Notes: generated by a model not told the origin, from the sequence alone. A DNA stretch of 64,000 nucleotides from Cheiracanthium punctorium (GCA_038373885.1 JAWZYV010012537.1:91205-155204), one strand, 5' to 3'. Counted from the first letter of the stretch, positions 36,575-49,905 are shown. Numbers and translations: made by a program.

Positions 36575-37493
36575 TGTTGCGGAATTACTCTGCTACTCCT
36601 GGGGTTCGTCGTTCTAAAGTCCAGTTGGTGTAAAAAGTTCAAGTAAAAAGTCACTTGTCAGGATGGAACACAAACTTTATTTCTTCTAGAACTTCGTAGA
36701 ACAATCAGCTGCACACAATTCACAAGCACAATCTAGCAGTAACGTGCTTTTAACAATCCGCTTGGAGCAGAAGCTCTCACAAATGCTGTATTTCTCACAC
36801 AAAATAAGTCACTTTTACAGGCAAAATTCCGTGGAAATATTAAAGGGATATAGTACACTATCCCTTAAGACACAGCAATGAAGAATTTACACACAGCACT
36901 TTAAAAACAGCTTCACAAAGCAAGCTAAAACACAGCTTCTATAGCACTATCAGTTCACACAAAACAAGCGTACTCAGAGCTCTTCACACATTGAATGTTC
37001 AACTCGCAACTGACTCTTCGGGGCGATGCACGCTTCTATAAATAGCCGACGCAGGAGGTACAAGAGGTTTCCAGAAAAGTCAATTTCTCGAGGGTTCTAC
37101 ATAAAGCGTGAATTTTGATTACGTCATAGAAGAGAAATGTTAGGTTATTATGCGTTTTTAATGCAGGAAAAACAACTTCCAGGCCCCATTGGGAAAATCG
37201 CGCCAAATGACCAAAAAGTCGCCAAGTTCGGCGACTTTTGGCGAAATATCGCCAAATTTGGCGCCAAAAATAAGTCCTCAAAAGTGAAGAGATCTAAGCT
37301 CTAGGACTAATATTTCTCGAGTTTTCTAGAAATCCCATATATTTGAATGGGAAACCGAAACCTCCGTATCTCCGGTTCTAATTGGCCGATTTTGATGCAA
37401 CAAAAAGCAAAATTTATCTATTTGAAGCGTAGAATACGAATTTTAAACCATTTTAAGCCCCAGAGCAGCGGGTTGCCCCGAAAATTCGTAACA
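36575..37493 (-). repeat. 5' LTR of the Gypsy element (919 bp)
   Basis: It is almost identical to 30296-31215 and bounded by TGTTAC...GCAACA on the minus strand. Near 37200-37265 it contains the GCCAAGTT(C/T)GGCGACTTTTGGCG palindromes also seen in the 27.6-28.5 kb repeat field. Confidence 0.93.
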
Positions 37494-37497
37494 ATAC

Positions 37498-38912
37498 GAA
37501 GTCGCAGAGATTTCTCTAAAGAAAGATGATCGGGGACTAGACATGATTTTGTGGATAAACGTTTATTCCTAGAGTTGGAAAAAGATTTTCCTTTGTAATT
37601 TCTATACTATCCCTGAAATGCGATCATTCGACGTGATTTTTTTCCTTTCGAGAACTATTGGAAAGTGCTTTACGCCAGCGTTGTATTTATCTTCATATCT
37701 CTGGTACTTTTTAAGGTATAGTTCTCAAATTTTATATCTCACCTCATGAGTGTGTGAGGCACATTTTACTAAGTAGGAATCGTTTCGTAGGGGGGTCGTT
37801 TAAAAATTTTAAAAGAGTAATTTTCCGAAAACTAACGAGAGGAAAGTTTTCTTAAGGGAATATTATTCCCAGCCTTATTTTGAACATTTTTTTTTTACTT
37901 TACACTACCCACATATCTCTAATAGATAAAGAATTACAGCCCGTTACCACCTTTTTGGGACACTACATCGCGCATCGCCATTCAAAACTCGCTGGAAATG
38001 AGAGGCAGGGATTAACCATGTGACTTGTGGCACAGAAATGCGCATGAGAGAGACTAGATTTGTGCTTTATCGCCCCTTTTGGCAAGTAGCACGTGCAAAC
38101 TACAATCGAAATTTACGAAAATAATCGAAGACAATAGAAGCATTGCAAACTTTCTTCGCCTAACATAAATATCACTAAGGCTCAGTGTATGAGGATACAT
38201 TGAAATACTTTTTATAAAAAGTATGTTTCAAAAATATGAAAAAGAGACACTTTCCTGTGAAATGCTATTCCAGAACCACCCATGAATCATAAATTGCATC
38301 CATGTGCAAACCAGCTGTGTACCATTTTTTTCTTAAAAATAGAACGCTAAAAAGGCAAATGAGCGCGATGGTCTCCAAATGCTCTGTAGAAAACAAAGGA
38401 GAATTTGATGCGCGTAAAAACTTGTCACAAGTCAAGTGATGGGACAAGTGCCTCAAATTAAGATTGCCATTGCATTCGCTTTCTATCCTATTTGTTCCCT
38501 ATGGGCTGAATCGAAGATGGGGGGGGGACAAACTGCGGTACCAACTTCGAAATTAAAACAATAATGTGTAATGAAAATACTATATCATACACGTAGAAAC
38601 ACAGTGTTACTAATTTCTTCTATGGTTTCATTTAGCCTAAAATTGTTGTTCTATGTTTTGAATATCAAAGTTTGCATTTTGTGGCATGTAACGGCTAATT
38701 AAATCTGTGAATTATGAAACTTTAAAATCGCCATTGGATAACATTAGATATTTTGTAATTTCGCGCAAAATATGGAAGATAGCACTAAGCTGGGTTCAGC
38801 TTTGAGGACTTGTTTGTTGGGTGAAATTTGGCTATATTTTGACAAAAGTTGCTGCTGCTGTATTTTGCTAAATTTTAGAGGATTCATAAGAGAACCATAA
38901 GCCATTCACACC
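37498..38912. other. intergenic, no gene seen
   Basis: A+T-rich sequence without coding signal. Nothing beyond short simple runs was recognised. Confidence 0.4.
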
Positions 38913-39229
38913 GGATGCCCCAGAAATATGATGACAAGCTTTTAAGGGAGGTGGTACACATCCAAGTGATTCAGAATTATACAGCAACATGGGGTCCAGA
39001 ACGTTGCTTTCTTACACCTGTTAATAATTACTGTAATTGTCGGAGAGTAAACCATTTATAATATAACTTGATAAGGTTATGTTTACTAATATTTCAACAT
39101 GTTTTGTGGAGAGATAATTAACCGGTGTATGAAAACAACGTTTTGGACCCTACATTGCTATGTGATTCTGAATCCCCAATGTGTACCCTACCTCCCCTAA
39201 AAGATTGCATCTATATTTTTGGGACACCC
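38913..39229. mobile_element. MITE with ~85-bp inverted termini and GGGTGTCCCA-like ends
   Basis: The left arm (GGATGCCCCAGAAATATG...TTTTAAGGGAGGTGGTACACAT) and the reverse complement of the right arm (GGGTGTCCCAAAAATATAG...TTTTAGGGGAGGTAGGGTACACAT) align over ~85 bp, with GATTCAGAAT and CAGAACGTT(G/T) inside. The terminus resembles that of the 3-kb transposon at 43015-46038. Confidence 0.75.
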
Positions 39230-39344
39230 TGCAAATTAAAATAATACACGTTAAAAAGCATTTAACACGCAAAATCGGTTAAAAATAATGCTGCGTAATT
39301 TCATACTTTTTGTTGTTGTTGTTATTGTTCTTTTAATTCTAAGC

Positions 39345-39375
<31 letters not shown>

Positions 39376-39470
39376 GGACTCCACTCCACTTTCCAAACAC
39401 TTGATCTTTACCGAGCGCTTAGATAAATAAATTTCATTCATCTCAATGGAAAGCAGTGTTTAGACGCTAG

Positions 39471-39605
39471 CAGGGGCGTAGCCAGGGGGGGGATATCGGG
39501 ATATATCCCCCCCCCGAAATTTTTGGATTAGTGATGAAATTCCGTCTATTTATACAGATGTAAGTTCATATCCCCCGCCGAAAAATTTTCCTGGCTACGC
39601 GCCTG
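39471..39605. mobile_element. hAT MITE, 135 bp, with 8-bp duplication GACGCTAG
   Basis: The ends are CAGGGGCGTAGCCAGG and CCTGGCTACGCGCCTG. Exact GACGCTAG flanks it at 39463-39470 and 39606-39613. The interior has ATATCGGGATATATCCC and a G/C-run palindrome. Confidence 0.92.
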
Positions 39606-39613
39606 GACGCTAG

Positions 39614-42600
39614 TGCACTTCCAATAAGTTGCGTCTGTAGGAAATAATGAATAAGAATTCCTTTCTGTAGTCCACTACAGGAACTGTAATACGTGCACAC
39701 ACTAAAGTTGATTTTGTATGTACGACAGTGACCTGTAATATACGCACCTAATTTGAGTTCAATCGAATGCAGCATTTAGACACTATCTCACTGTCAATGA
39801 TTTGCATCCATAGATCGTAATGCGTAAGAATTGTTTTTTGCAACCCCGTGAACAAATTATCAGCTCTACACACACATAAATCTATACAAGTCATGTGACC
39901 GTGACCTATAATATACCTATCCAATTTCCTCTCTTACATACTGCAGTTGTTAAAGAACAGGTTATCTGTTATGCAGTAGTATCCGCGTAAATGAGATTGT
40001 GTATGAAAGTGTTTTATATCAAAGCATTCGGTTTAATTTATCTTCCTTTTTATGTCATTATTAAAACGAAGGTGCGTTTGCAGGACATTTTAAAAGTGAA
40101 ATTAAAAAAAAAAACAATATTTAATATTCCTCTTAAGCTTTTCTTTTCATTTACCAAAAAGAATGACAAATAAAAACGAATTTAATTAATTCCGCACATT
40201 TTTAAAACTTTTAATTATAAGTACTTACACTTTTGGAAAGTGTTTTCGTATCCGAACATATAAAAGCACTTTAATTAATGACTAAATGTTCTAATTACGT
40301 TAAATTCATCGTTATTTGTTTAGTGGCTCATGAACATTGAGAGATAAAATCTAATTAAATTTTTAAGAGGTGCTCGTTATTTATTCCTTAACGCTTACTC
40401 CAGCAATAAACCTCAAAATTGACTATCTACTTGGTTTCATCGTGCAAAAATTTGTAAAGGCGCGATTCCAGTTATAAGCAGTGCTGCAATTAAATATAAA
40501 ATAAATCGTTTCTTCAAAATTTATTACAGATAGTTGTACGCTATACGGTTTGTGAAAAAGCAGTCAAAATATTTGGATCTTTGTTAGTAATTTATTTTTA
40601 AAAAATCTTCAAACTATTGGCTAATTCAAATGAAGGACACAGCAGCACGACCCCACCCACCTCATACGAACTACATTTATACTGTAAAAGTATAAATGTT
40701 CAAATGCTAATACGTGCAACGTAAATTCAAATGCGTTTATCAGAAAAAGGGGAGAAATTGAGAGGCTCTCCCTCTTCCCTGAAGGGGGATTAAGCCAGAC
40801 TGGGTCAGTCTCCCTCTCCCTCCGGAATTTTTTTATGGATTGGCCACTGATAGCTGCGACAATTTTTTCTTATTGAATCACAATTTTAACGATCATAAAG
40901 TTAAAATCTTGAGTCATTACTATTCATTACAAATGAAAAAGCAAGAATTTTGTAAGGAAATCTTTATTTTACAGTACACCGCCACCATAGCGTTAGCCGT
41001 CATATCATTTCATAAAAGTAACATCAAATATAGATCTTCTTCATAAAAGCATCCTGTTAACATAAATAGATACATGTACACACATCATAACAGTTTTATA
41101 CTTGAATTTACAAAATTTATATTCACTTTTCCAAGTCCTACCGCAAATTGAAATGAAATCAGTTTAAACAAAAGAATAATGAATTTTTCTAGCACCTTAA
41201 TGGTTAGGAATTCGGAAGTAACTGCAAATTTGGCATTGAACTGTGGAAGGTTAAGCCATCGTATAGTTGCTTTGCTTAATTATTCTTTTTTTAGAATGTA
41301 GCAATGGTTTTTAACCAGTTCGAGCCTCGTGATCCGGAAGGATTTAAAACTCATATTCGTAACATTCCTTAGAACGTTCAATAAAGGGAAAATATTTTTT
41401 AAACTTGTGATCGATACTATTTCGTCTTAACTCTTAAATGCCCGGAGTTTCAAATTTGATACCGGAATTTCACTGCCGGATTAGAGTACAAGCACAATTC
41501 CTTATGTCAATTTCACATATAAAATATAGTTTTTAATAATAACCCCACAGGCTTCACACGGGTGTAATTTGGAAAAAAAAAGGCGAAGAATGTGACGTTG
41601 CTGTCCTTTATAGTAGAATTTCTTTATAAACAATGTTTGCAGCTGACTTATCCTTATACAATACGAACAAATTTTGTTTGGAAATGACGCAGGAAGAGTT
41701 ACGTACAGCTGTCTTGGAAAAGCTTTCAAAGCATCGGGAAAGTATTAATAAGCAGAATACTAGTTTTATTTTTTTTCAGTTGTTTTTTCCCCCGGCATAA
41801 TCTGATGAAGATAATTTGTTTTTTACTATCTCTTAAATCATGCTATTCAGAAGAATAAAAATGAATATCTCATCATCCTTGAATACTTAAAAGTATGAAT
41901 TAATTTATGCCAGGAATGATGCAATGATTGATCAAGCTGATAACAATAATACATTGTCATTATGTCTAATGCCCTTTAAATTTGGTAGCGAACTTTATTC
42001 TGTAACCAATCCTAATGCATAGTTACGTTGATCGCTGAGAATCACTGTTACAATTCCAGTTCCAACCACTCCAAAACAAAACTTTTACCTCCTTTACCTC
42101 AAAAATATTAAAAACTTATGCTCAAAAAAACGTAATAAAACTCACACCGTTAGTGCGATTGCCTTGAAACTTTCAATAATAATGTAAAAAAAAAGAAGCA
42201 ATCTGCACTACTTCAAAAATTTGATAATCCATTTTTTCCCCATTGAATTTTAGCTTTCCTTTTTTAACTGCAGTAAATTGCCCGACCTCAGTCGCAGTTT
42301 TTGGGATCATAAAAAATGTTTTTTTCTCGGGTAATTTAATAAAACTCACCCCATTAGACCGATCGGCTTGCAAATTTCTCAAATATCCTTTTTTTTTTAA
42401 ATGCAGAAAAAATGCACTACTTTAAAAAATTTGAAAATTCACCCTTTCCTCGATTTTTAGCTTCGGAAAATTGCTTTTCTAACACAATAAAAGAGTTTGC
42501 TTTAGAAAGTTTCTCGAGATCATTCAGATTATCGCCTGCATGAAGCCTTGAATTTAGAATTAGTTAAGCTTAAGAACAGCTTAAGGGCAGCAATATTACC

Positions 42601-43014
42601 TTGGTAACTGTCGTAATTAAGGTGACAATGGACCATTAAAAAATAAAAGAAATCTGTATTCATCAGCCAATCTCTAAAAATTTTTGTATACTGATACAAT
42701 GTTGACCAACTATGAAAATTATTACATCCAGGTTAATCTCAGAATTTAATTAATTAAGAAATCCCTTAAAATATGCTAATTAATGATATTATCTAGAAAT
42801 GCTCATTGCGCATCAATGTTTGCCCGTTACAACTCATATTATTATTTTTCTTTTCTTAAGCTAACTTTATGCAGCAGCTACAACAAAAGTTAGTGTTCAA
42901 CTTTTACATAACTGCGGCAAAAAATATTTTCGTAAATATATGTGATTTTCAGCAAAATTTCAACTAGAAAAAAAACCTGTAAAACTATATATATATATTA
43001 GGGTGTATATATTA
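39614..43014. other. intergenic A+T-rich DNA
   Basis: A CATAGATCGTAATGCGTAAGAATT module near 39810 matches the dispersed family of 8.3-9.0 and 28.6-28.8 kb. Open stretches at 40840-41046 and 41502-41729 have no recognisable homology. A TA-rich tract with a doubled TATATTAGGGTGT lies at 42995-43020, the left border of the next transposon. Confidence 0.4.
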
Positions 43015-46000
43015 GGGTGTCCCAAAAAAATGAAAGTCGTTATTTTTTTTTCGCATACCCTCTTATTTTTTTCCTTTTATGTCAAAACAATTGTAAACAA
43101 AGTTTCATGTAATTTTAACAACGGCAACCCGTGCCGACTTGCATCTGAACGCGTTAGTCAGTACATGTGTATACTTAAACAAGCGAACGCTGAAGACGCG
43201 TATCTGTAGCGGAGCGCCGTCCACCTACAAATAGCAAAAATAAAACAAAACTGAAAAAGACAGGTTTTGGAATGCTTCGATAGAGACAACGGGCTATTCG
43301 TGAAACCTATCAGTATTAGTTTACAGAGGACAGCGTACGTCTACGTATCAATGTGCTTATTCTAATCTGCTTTGTTAATAAATGTTTGTATAGTTTTTAA
43401 TCAGCGAACACAGCATGGCAGTGGAATTACGTAGTTCTAGAAAAAGGATATTTTTTTATTAGGGAACATAAAGCATAAAATAAAGGGTTCAAAACTTCCG
43501 TCGAATGGGCAAGTTCTCTCGATTTTGTTTTACAATATTCGAGAAGTGAATTTAACTGTTAATGAAAGTGCAAATCTCGCTATTCGCGAATGTACTATCT
43601 TTTGGAAAAAGGCACGCATACTTACAAAATCGTTGCCGAATTGTGTAAGGAAGCTTGTAAATATGAATGAAGTTTGGAGAGACTTACAAATAAATTCAAA
43701 GAAATCACAAGGCGTATTCAAGCGGCGACAACAAGAATTTTTAAGTAATTTAGACAATTTGTTCGATATTGCACATGCTGATGCACTTAAATTAATGAAA
43801 ATAGAGGAAGATGGGATGTTCTTGAAGCGTGAAAGAAATGCTGGCCCGGTCATTTAGGAGGAGTGGACAAAAAACTGGCCAAAACAGAGGAAAGGTCACG
43901 ACTTCGAATTGTCAAAGAATACAATCGACGAATTATCTTCGACATCATTGCAAGAAGATTCCTCTTCGAATTCTAAGGAAAATATGGATTTAGAAGATTT
44001 CCCAACATCAGTGAAAAGCTCAGAACCTGGGACAAGTAAATCTGTAATGAAGAAAGATTTCATTACTCGAAAGTTAGTTGCTGCATTAGACAGGTATCAG
44101 TTAAGTATATGAGATTCTGCGTGTTTATTCTTGAAGCTACTATTGATGCACTTGGACTTAACATTGACGAATTTTCAATAAGTAAGTCTTCAATTCAAAG
44201 GATCCGAACAGAAAAACGGGAGGAACGCTCAGAAAACATAAAAACGGAAGGAACGCGCAGAAAACATAAAAATTGATTTCCAACACGAAGTACTGGATGT
44301 AGTGACCTTACATTGGGACGGCAAACTCTTACTTGCTTTGAGTGCTTTAAAATTTAAAGAAGAACGCTTGCCCATAGTTATTTCATATAGACTCAAAGAA
44401 CACACATTGCTGTGCCAAAACTGGAAAATTCTACAGGCAAAGAACAGTCTTAGGCTATTTGGAAGGCGGTCTTAGATTGGAATCTCGAAGAAAAAGTCCA
44501 AATTCTCTGTTGTGATAATACAGCTTCGAATACAGGTCGTTTTAATGGTGCTTGCGCGCTTCTAAAGCAAAAATTTGATAGGAAAATGCTTTTTTTCGCT
44601 CTCAGTCATCATGTATACGAACTGAGGCTGTATTCGAAGTGAAAATTAAACAAGTGACAACAAGCCCCGATATCCCTTTTCTATAAAAAGCTCAAAGAGA
44701 ATTGGAAGAACATCGATACCGCTAAAATGCAATGCTATAGAGACACAGTGGAATCGTTCCTAACTGTATCCGAGCTTGAAAATTTGCTTGTTTTACCGGG
44801 CTGAACTTAAAACTGATATGGCCAGAGAAGACTATCGGGACTTGATTGAACTTTCTATCGTATTTTTAGCTGGAGATGCAGAAAAAAAAAGTCAGACCTC
44901 CGGTGCCATGCACCAAGCTCGATGGATGGCCCGAGCGATTTACTCCCTAAAACTATCGTTATTTAGTTCTCAGATGAAATTAAACACAAAGGATAGGGAA
45001 GCATTGTTGGACGTCTGCTTGTTTATCGTGACAATGTACGTTAAACCATGGCTTCAATGCATTTTGGCAGTTAAAGCACCCTACAAAGGTTTGTGCTTTT
45101 TGAAATCTTTGGAATCTTACGAAAATGTGGATGAAATGTCTCGAAAGCTGCTTTACTAAAATTTCTCCAGCATTTATAGTATTTAACTGATGAAATAGCA
45201 ATATTAATACATTTTGATGATGATGTGGACGAAGAAACAAAATTTAAAATAGTGGCAAATCTACATAGAGAAAATTTCTCGGCCCATGAGAAGAAATACA
45301 TTCCATCGAAGGACAAACTTCGTGTTCCATTGTATGGTGAGTCTGATATATTGATTGTGTAGTTTTTATTTAGTTATTTATATATATCACGCAATTGATA
45401 CCTGTTATTTTAATTTATTTTTCACAGAAAAAAGCTTCGATTTTATATCTGTCTGTATTCGAAGATATAAAATCGTTGTTCGCCATTATTTCCTAGACTC
45501 AAAATTGATGGCAGTTTTCTCAATGAGAGTCCCTCTTCATGGAATAATAACACTACGTTTCTAGATGCTAAAAAAAGCAATATCAATGCTTAGAGCAGTG
45601 AACGATACAGCTGAAAGAGCGGTAAATATGATGCAGGACTTTTATCGTTTAATAACGGTTTAGGAGGAACTAAGACAATTTTTGCTAGGTTGTGTACAAG
45701 AACACACGAAAATCTATCCTGATTGTAAAAAACAAACGTTGAAACGAAAGTATGTATCATGTTTCTTTTACTATAATATGCTTCTTTTGCTATAATATAA
45801 ATATTTGCTTTGACTAAAATGGTGTCTTACGTACCAAAGACACATGCATTTCACAATCTTTACATAGTATTCTCCATACAAGATTTTACGTTCAACTTTG
45901 ACATAAAGTCGGCACGGGTTACTGTTATCGTATTGCAATAATTTGTATTTATGTTACTGAGATCAAATAGAAAAAAAATAAGAGGGTATGCGTATTCGAT

Positions 46001-46038
46001 TTCGAAAAAAAAAAATTCCATTGCATCTTGGGACACCC
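43015..46038 (+). mobile_element. 3-kb DNA transposon with long terminal inverted repeats
   Basis: The left end GGGTGTCCCAAAAAAATG...CGCATACCCTCTTATTTTTTT and the right end are inverted copies over ~65 bp. Matching inverted sub-terminal GTAACCCGTGCCGACTT-type words lie ~100 bp further in, at about 43130 and 45910. Inside is a broken transposase-like gene. The element is inserted in a TA-rich tract, so the target duplication cannot be resolved. I cannot assign the superfamily. Confidence 0.8.
43525..45750 (+). pseudogene. multiply broken transposase-like gene
   Basis: Coding pieces occur in order but in different frames. 43525-43857 has VRKLVNMNEVWRDLQ. 43909-44112 is acidic and serine-rich. 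44280-44640 has VTLHWDGKLLLALS and CCDNTASNTGRFNGAC. 44776-45159 has AMHQARWMARAIYSLKLSLF and VCLFIVTMYVKPWLQC. 45560-45750 has AVNDTAERAVNMMQDF. The H-W-D-G-K and C-D-N-T-A-S-N pieces look like two parts of an acidic catalytic core. Repeated frameshifts and stops make it non-functional. The family looks like one with many arthropod and cnidarian copies, recalled and not verified. Confidence 0.65.
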
Positions 46039-47279
46039 AAATATATATATATATATATTATAGAATAGCTAACTTACGTAATGTGAAATCCCAAGATAAC
46101 CCATTCATAAAGTGAAAAAAATATAAAAATAAAAAAGCAGATAGCACTTAAAACTGTAACAAAACTAACACTATGTTATCTTTAAGCATTCATAAAACTT
46201 TGTTTTTACCAAATTTCAGCAAGATTTCATAAAATTTAATGCGCACGAGCCACTTTGAACTTACAAAACATAGTTCGAAAATCTTGTTTTATGAAAAAAA
46301 GAATTAGAAGTCTTGATGAGAATTTTTTAAACTAATGAAATGTAGTATAATATACAGCAAGAGAAAAAAAAAACTCAGCTTGATGACACATTTTTGCAAA
46401 TCTGAATGTCCATTGTCACCTTAAAATTGAATATGAAGTTATTTATTTTAAGTTTATAAAAATTAATTAACTGTATTGAGTATAGACATTAGTTTGTCAA
46501 ATGCTTTTTTGCGATTCCCGCCATAGTGGCCTTTATCTAATAGTAGGATATAAAGAAAATAAATTTAAATGTATGGTAGTAAAATCATTACGGATCAAAA
46601 TACAATGATGGATATCATAATAAAAAAAATATAAAAAATTCTCAATAATCAGACATCAGAGGGCGTATATGTAGTAACACTTCCACGAGGCTTATTATTT
46701 GCAAGTGTAGCTGACAGATTATACGGAGCCGTACATGCGCATATGCATTAGCTTCCTAGCAGAGAAAGCATCCTCGGAAGTAGGGAAATTCGACACCGTT
46801 TGGGGGGGATTTACCCCCACAAATGATTTATTTTAAAATTTTAATTCATGCCATGCATGAAACTTAAAGATAAAATGGTAAATTGTAATTTTTTTCCTCC
46901 GTGGTTCTAGCGATATGATTAAACAATTGTGTATGCTTTATCTGTATAAGCTGAGTAGTGAAATTTCAATATCAATTATTTAGGTACCCGATTTTTTTAC
47001 TACTTATATTTATTCTTAAAAGCTACTAATAACCTCAAACAATGAGGTGAAGAATGAGATTTTTTCCTTACTAACAAGTTATAACAAAAGATTTACTCAT
47101 AGAAATGCAATGAAAATAGTATTGATTTAATATTTCTCTGTTATGCTAACGAATAAAATAATTCACTTAAGAATTATTTTTTCGTATATCATCTGCTTAT
47201 GTTATACGATTTCAAATAGGTCATTTCAAGTAAAATGCTTTACCACGTATTGGGGGTCATCTGTCTGATACAAATATAA
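46039..47279. other. intergenic, no gene seen
   Basis: A+T-rich. A short (AT)n run directly abuts the transposon's right end. At 46800-46820 a G-run/C-run palindrome TTTGGGGGGGATTTACCCCCAC suggests a MITE trace, but no flanking duplication was found. Confidence 0.4.
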
Positions 47280-47392
47280 ATGGGTTAGGAACCCTTAGAA
47301 AGAGCAGCCCCACGGAGGGCATCCTTGGCCTGGATCCCACGTGTAGATAATTGGCCGTAATCCTGCAACACAACACAACACAACTGATACAA
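47280..47392 (+). mobile_element. SINE 3' body fragment
   Basis: GGGTTAGGAACCCTTAGAAAGAG, then CCACGGAGGGCATCC, matches the body of the SINEs at 8.7 and 18.9 kb. It ends in an (ACACA)n tail. The tRNA-like head is missing. Confidence 0.5.
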
Positions 47393-49501
47393 ATATATTA
47401 TAAACTACATAAATTTCACAGAGATGCTGTACAAGAGACTACAGTATACAAGCAAGTCATTCATAGCTTGCTACTTACAACTATGTTAGTTATTTTGTAC
47501 TCGTTTTGCTCTTAATTGGTGCATGCACAAAGTCTTGATTGTTTTACGGACGTCATAAGCAGTTACCTTAAAATGCCATGCAAATTTAGAATATGATGCG
47601 CTCAGAACAGAAAAATATCAGTTTCTAATCGGGAGTAGGGGGAGGGAGGGGCGGTCGCGCCAACAAAGCACAAGCCTGCTTTTGTAAACAGAACTGCAGC
47701 TTCTTACAGAGTTATTCTGAATAAATGGTCAGATTTTTAACTTCCAGTCGTTGAGTTTTTGTTAGAAAGATCGAACCAACCAGCACCACTGACCTCCTCA
47801 GGTCTAACATAAATCTGACAGCGTAAGTTGAAGAAAAAGATTTTTTAAACAGGTATTTTTCACCATATTAAAATTCAAAGCGAAAAGTAATATACTACTT
47901 TTCAAAAAGATTTTCCTGTTTAAGCCAAGATCTCTGTTTCTGTAACAAGTAACAAAGTACTTTAAGCATACTTGGAAGAGGCACAAATAATTCGCTATAT
48001 CGATATAAAAAATTTAGCTTACTTTTTTGAGTAACTGTGAAACATTAACTTAGAAACATGGAGGAGGGCTATATTAATTATACTTTTGATGGGGAAAAAT
48101 AATTATAGAATATTATCACTTTCACGTGATTTTTTTTTTTTTTTTAACATGTGAAAATTAACCCGTATCCACCCAGACCATTACTCGTATAATCACATTT
48201 TCCAATCTTTCCGAAATTAATTGTATGAAAATCTTCAAGTGAAAGGCTAAAATTTCACGCAAGTAATTTTTTAACATTGAAATATTTTGCGGACATAAGA
48301 CTTCACACTCGTGAATTGAAGATAGGCAAACTGAACTACGCTTAATCAAATTTTGCGGCCAAAAGCGAAGATGTTAAGATTTGGATAGCCTACATACAGG
48401 ACTCTGGGCAAAATTGAATTCAAGTCCATGAAATTATTTTTATCGTATGTGATACACAAACTCAAATGGATAAAGAATTACAGTCTCCTTTAAAAATAAG
48501 ACATGTCTTGCTAAGTCTAAAGAATAAATTATTAAGATTTGATTCTAAGAATTATGATTCTTAACTAACAGCAGACAATTTAGAAATCTACTTCCACTAA
48601 CTTTCGACACGTAGTTTTCGTGTGCTATTGCAACCACGATATTTAATCTTGAAATTTCAGATATCGACATTTTTATAAACCTTTGTTTTAACTCTCTTGT
48701 AATTATTTGAAAAAAAAAGTACAGCGTTAGGAAAATCTTATTTCAAGTCCAAATTACAACAGTTGTAATTTCATTGTTTGAACAGTTAGCTTATTAGAAT
48801 TAGTTTTCAAGTAATCTTTCTCGATAATATTCCTCTCGAGAAATAAATAAATATCTAGAACTTTTCTGCTATCGGGCACACATTTTCCGCTAAGAATACA
48901 TTGTCGACAATTGGTTCTTGTCATCGCCAATCTATCGACGACTCTGTGACACAACAAAGTGTCTCATAAATATTGCGACAAAATTGTAAGGGAGGTAGAG
49001 CATACCATAACAATTGAGAATTGCATGCCCAGAAAAATCAGGGCGAAGTGCTGATAGAAGTAGAAGATCTGAAAGCGTATAGATTGATTTACTGGAAATA
49101 TGTATTGGATATCATGAGTACAAATAGCGTACTAAATGAATACAGTTTATAATACAGGCTGATTAAAATGAATATAATAAATTTAAAATGCGAAATCTTC
49201 TAAATAATACAATGTAGCGTTCGTTCCACACATTGTTTTCAGGGAGAAGTTATGAAGTTTCATTAAGTTTTAGTTCCTTAATTTTATTTTATTTTTTATT
49301 TATTTATTTTTGAAAGAGATATCGACCATGCTCTTATGAGTGGCCTGCAAAAAGGCCCGATTTTACTGAATGCTATTATTTTCTTTGGGGCTATATAAAA
49401 GATATAGTATTTTTTCCGCCTCTGCCAGATGACATTATCGAACTGAAAACGAGGGTAACTGCAGCCATTGAAACTGTAACCCGATACATGCTGATGGGTT
49501 G

Positions 49502-49532
<31 letters not shown>

Positions 49533-49744
49533 ACAGAATGAATATCGTTCGTATTTCTCGTGGTGGTCAAGTTGAACATTTGTAAGTTTATGCTACTGAT
49601 AACTTTAGAATGTTATTTTCATTTCTTTTTTTCTAAAATGCTTGTATCTTCTATTGTTTTGTAATTTTTTTTTTCGAAGTGGCGGCGTTTAACAATACTT
49701 TGGAGGCGTAGGCCACTACTAAGGCCGGAGTTTCTGGTCACTTT
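47393..49744. other. intergenic, no gene seen
   Basis: Low-complexity A+T DNA with a 29-base T-run at 49501-49529. No credible reading frame or repeat boundary. Confidence 0.4.
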
Positions 49745-49905
49745 ATTATGGGGGCACCTAGTACGTGGAACAACGTTGTCTCGTATGAAGGGACGGACAC
49801 AATGGCATCCACGCCCAGTCGGGAATCGAGCCTCGACCGCCGGGAGTTGAACCCGAAACCGTAGTACGGTGCTTTACCCACCATACAGTCTGGTCGGCTG
49901 TATTG
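49745..49905 (-). mobile_element. tRNA-derived SINE, second family
   Basis: On the minus strand GACTGTATGGTGGGTAAAGC (box A-like, TGGTGGGTAAAGCAC) is followed by GGTTTCGGGTTCAACTCCCG (box B GGTTCAACTCC). CGATTCCCGACTGGGCGTGG and GTCCGTCCCTTCATACGAG then follow. The head is diverged from a tRNA and no anticodon arm can be drawn with confidence. Confidence 0.55.

Larger units (their letters stand above)
30296..37493 (-). mobile_element. Ty3/Gypsy LTR retrotransposon, nearly full length
   Basis: On the minus strand: 5' LTR 36575-37493, primer binding site, gag, pol (protease, reverse transcriptase, RNase H, integrase), polypurine tract, 3' LTR 30296-31215. A 4-bp target duplication ATAC lies at 30292-30295 and 37494-37497. 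The protease-RT-RNaseH-integrase order defines Ty3/Gypsy (Metaviridae-type) elements. There is no envelope frame. The two LTRs differ at only three positions that I noticed, so the insertion is recent. Even so, three coding lesions make this copy defective as read. Confidence 0.93.
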
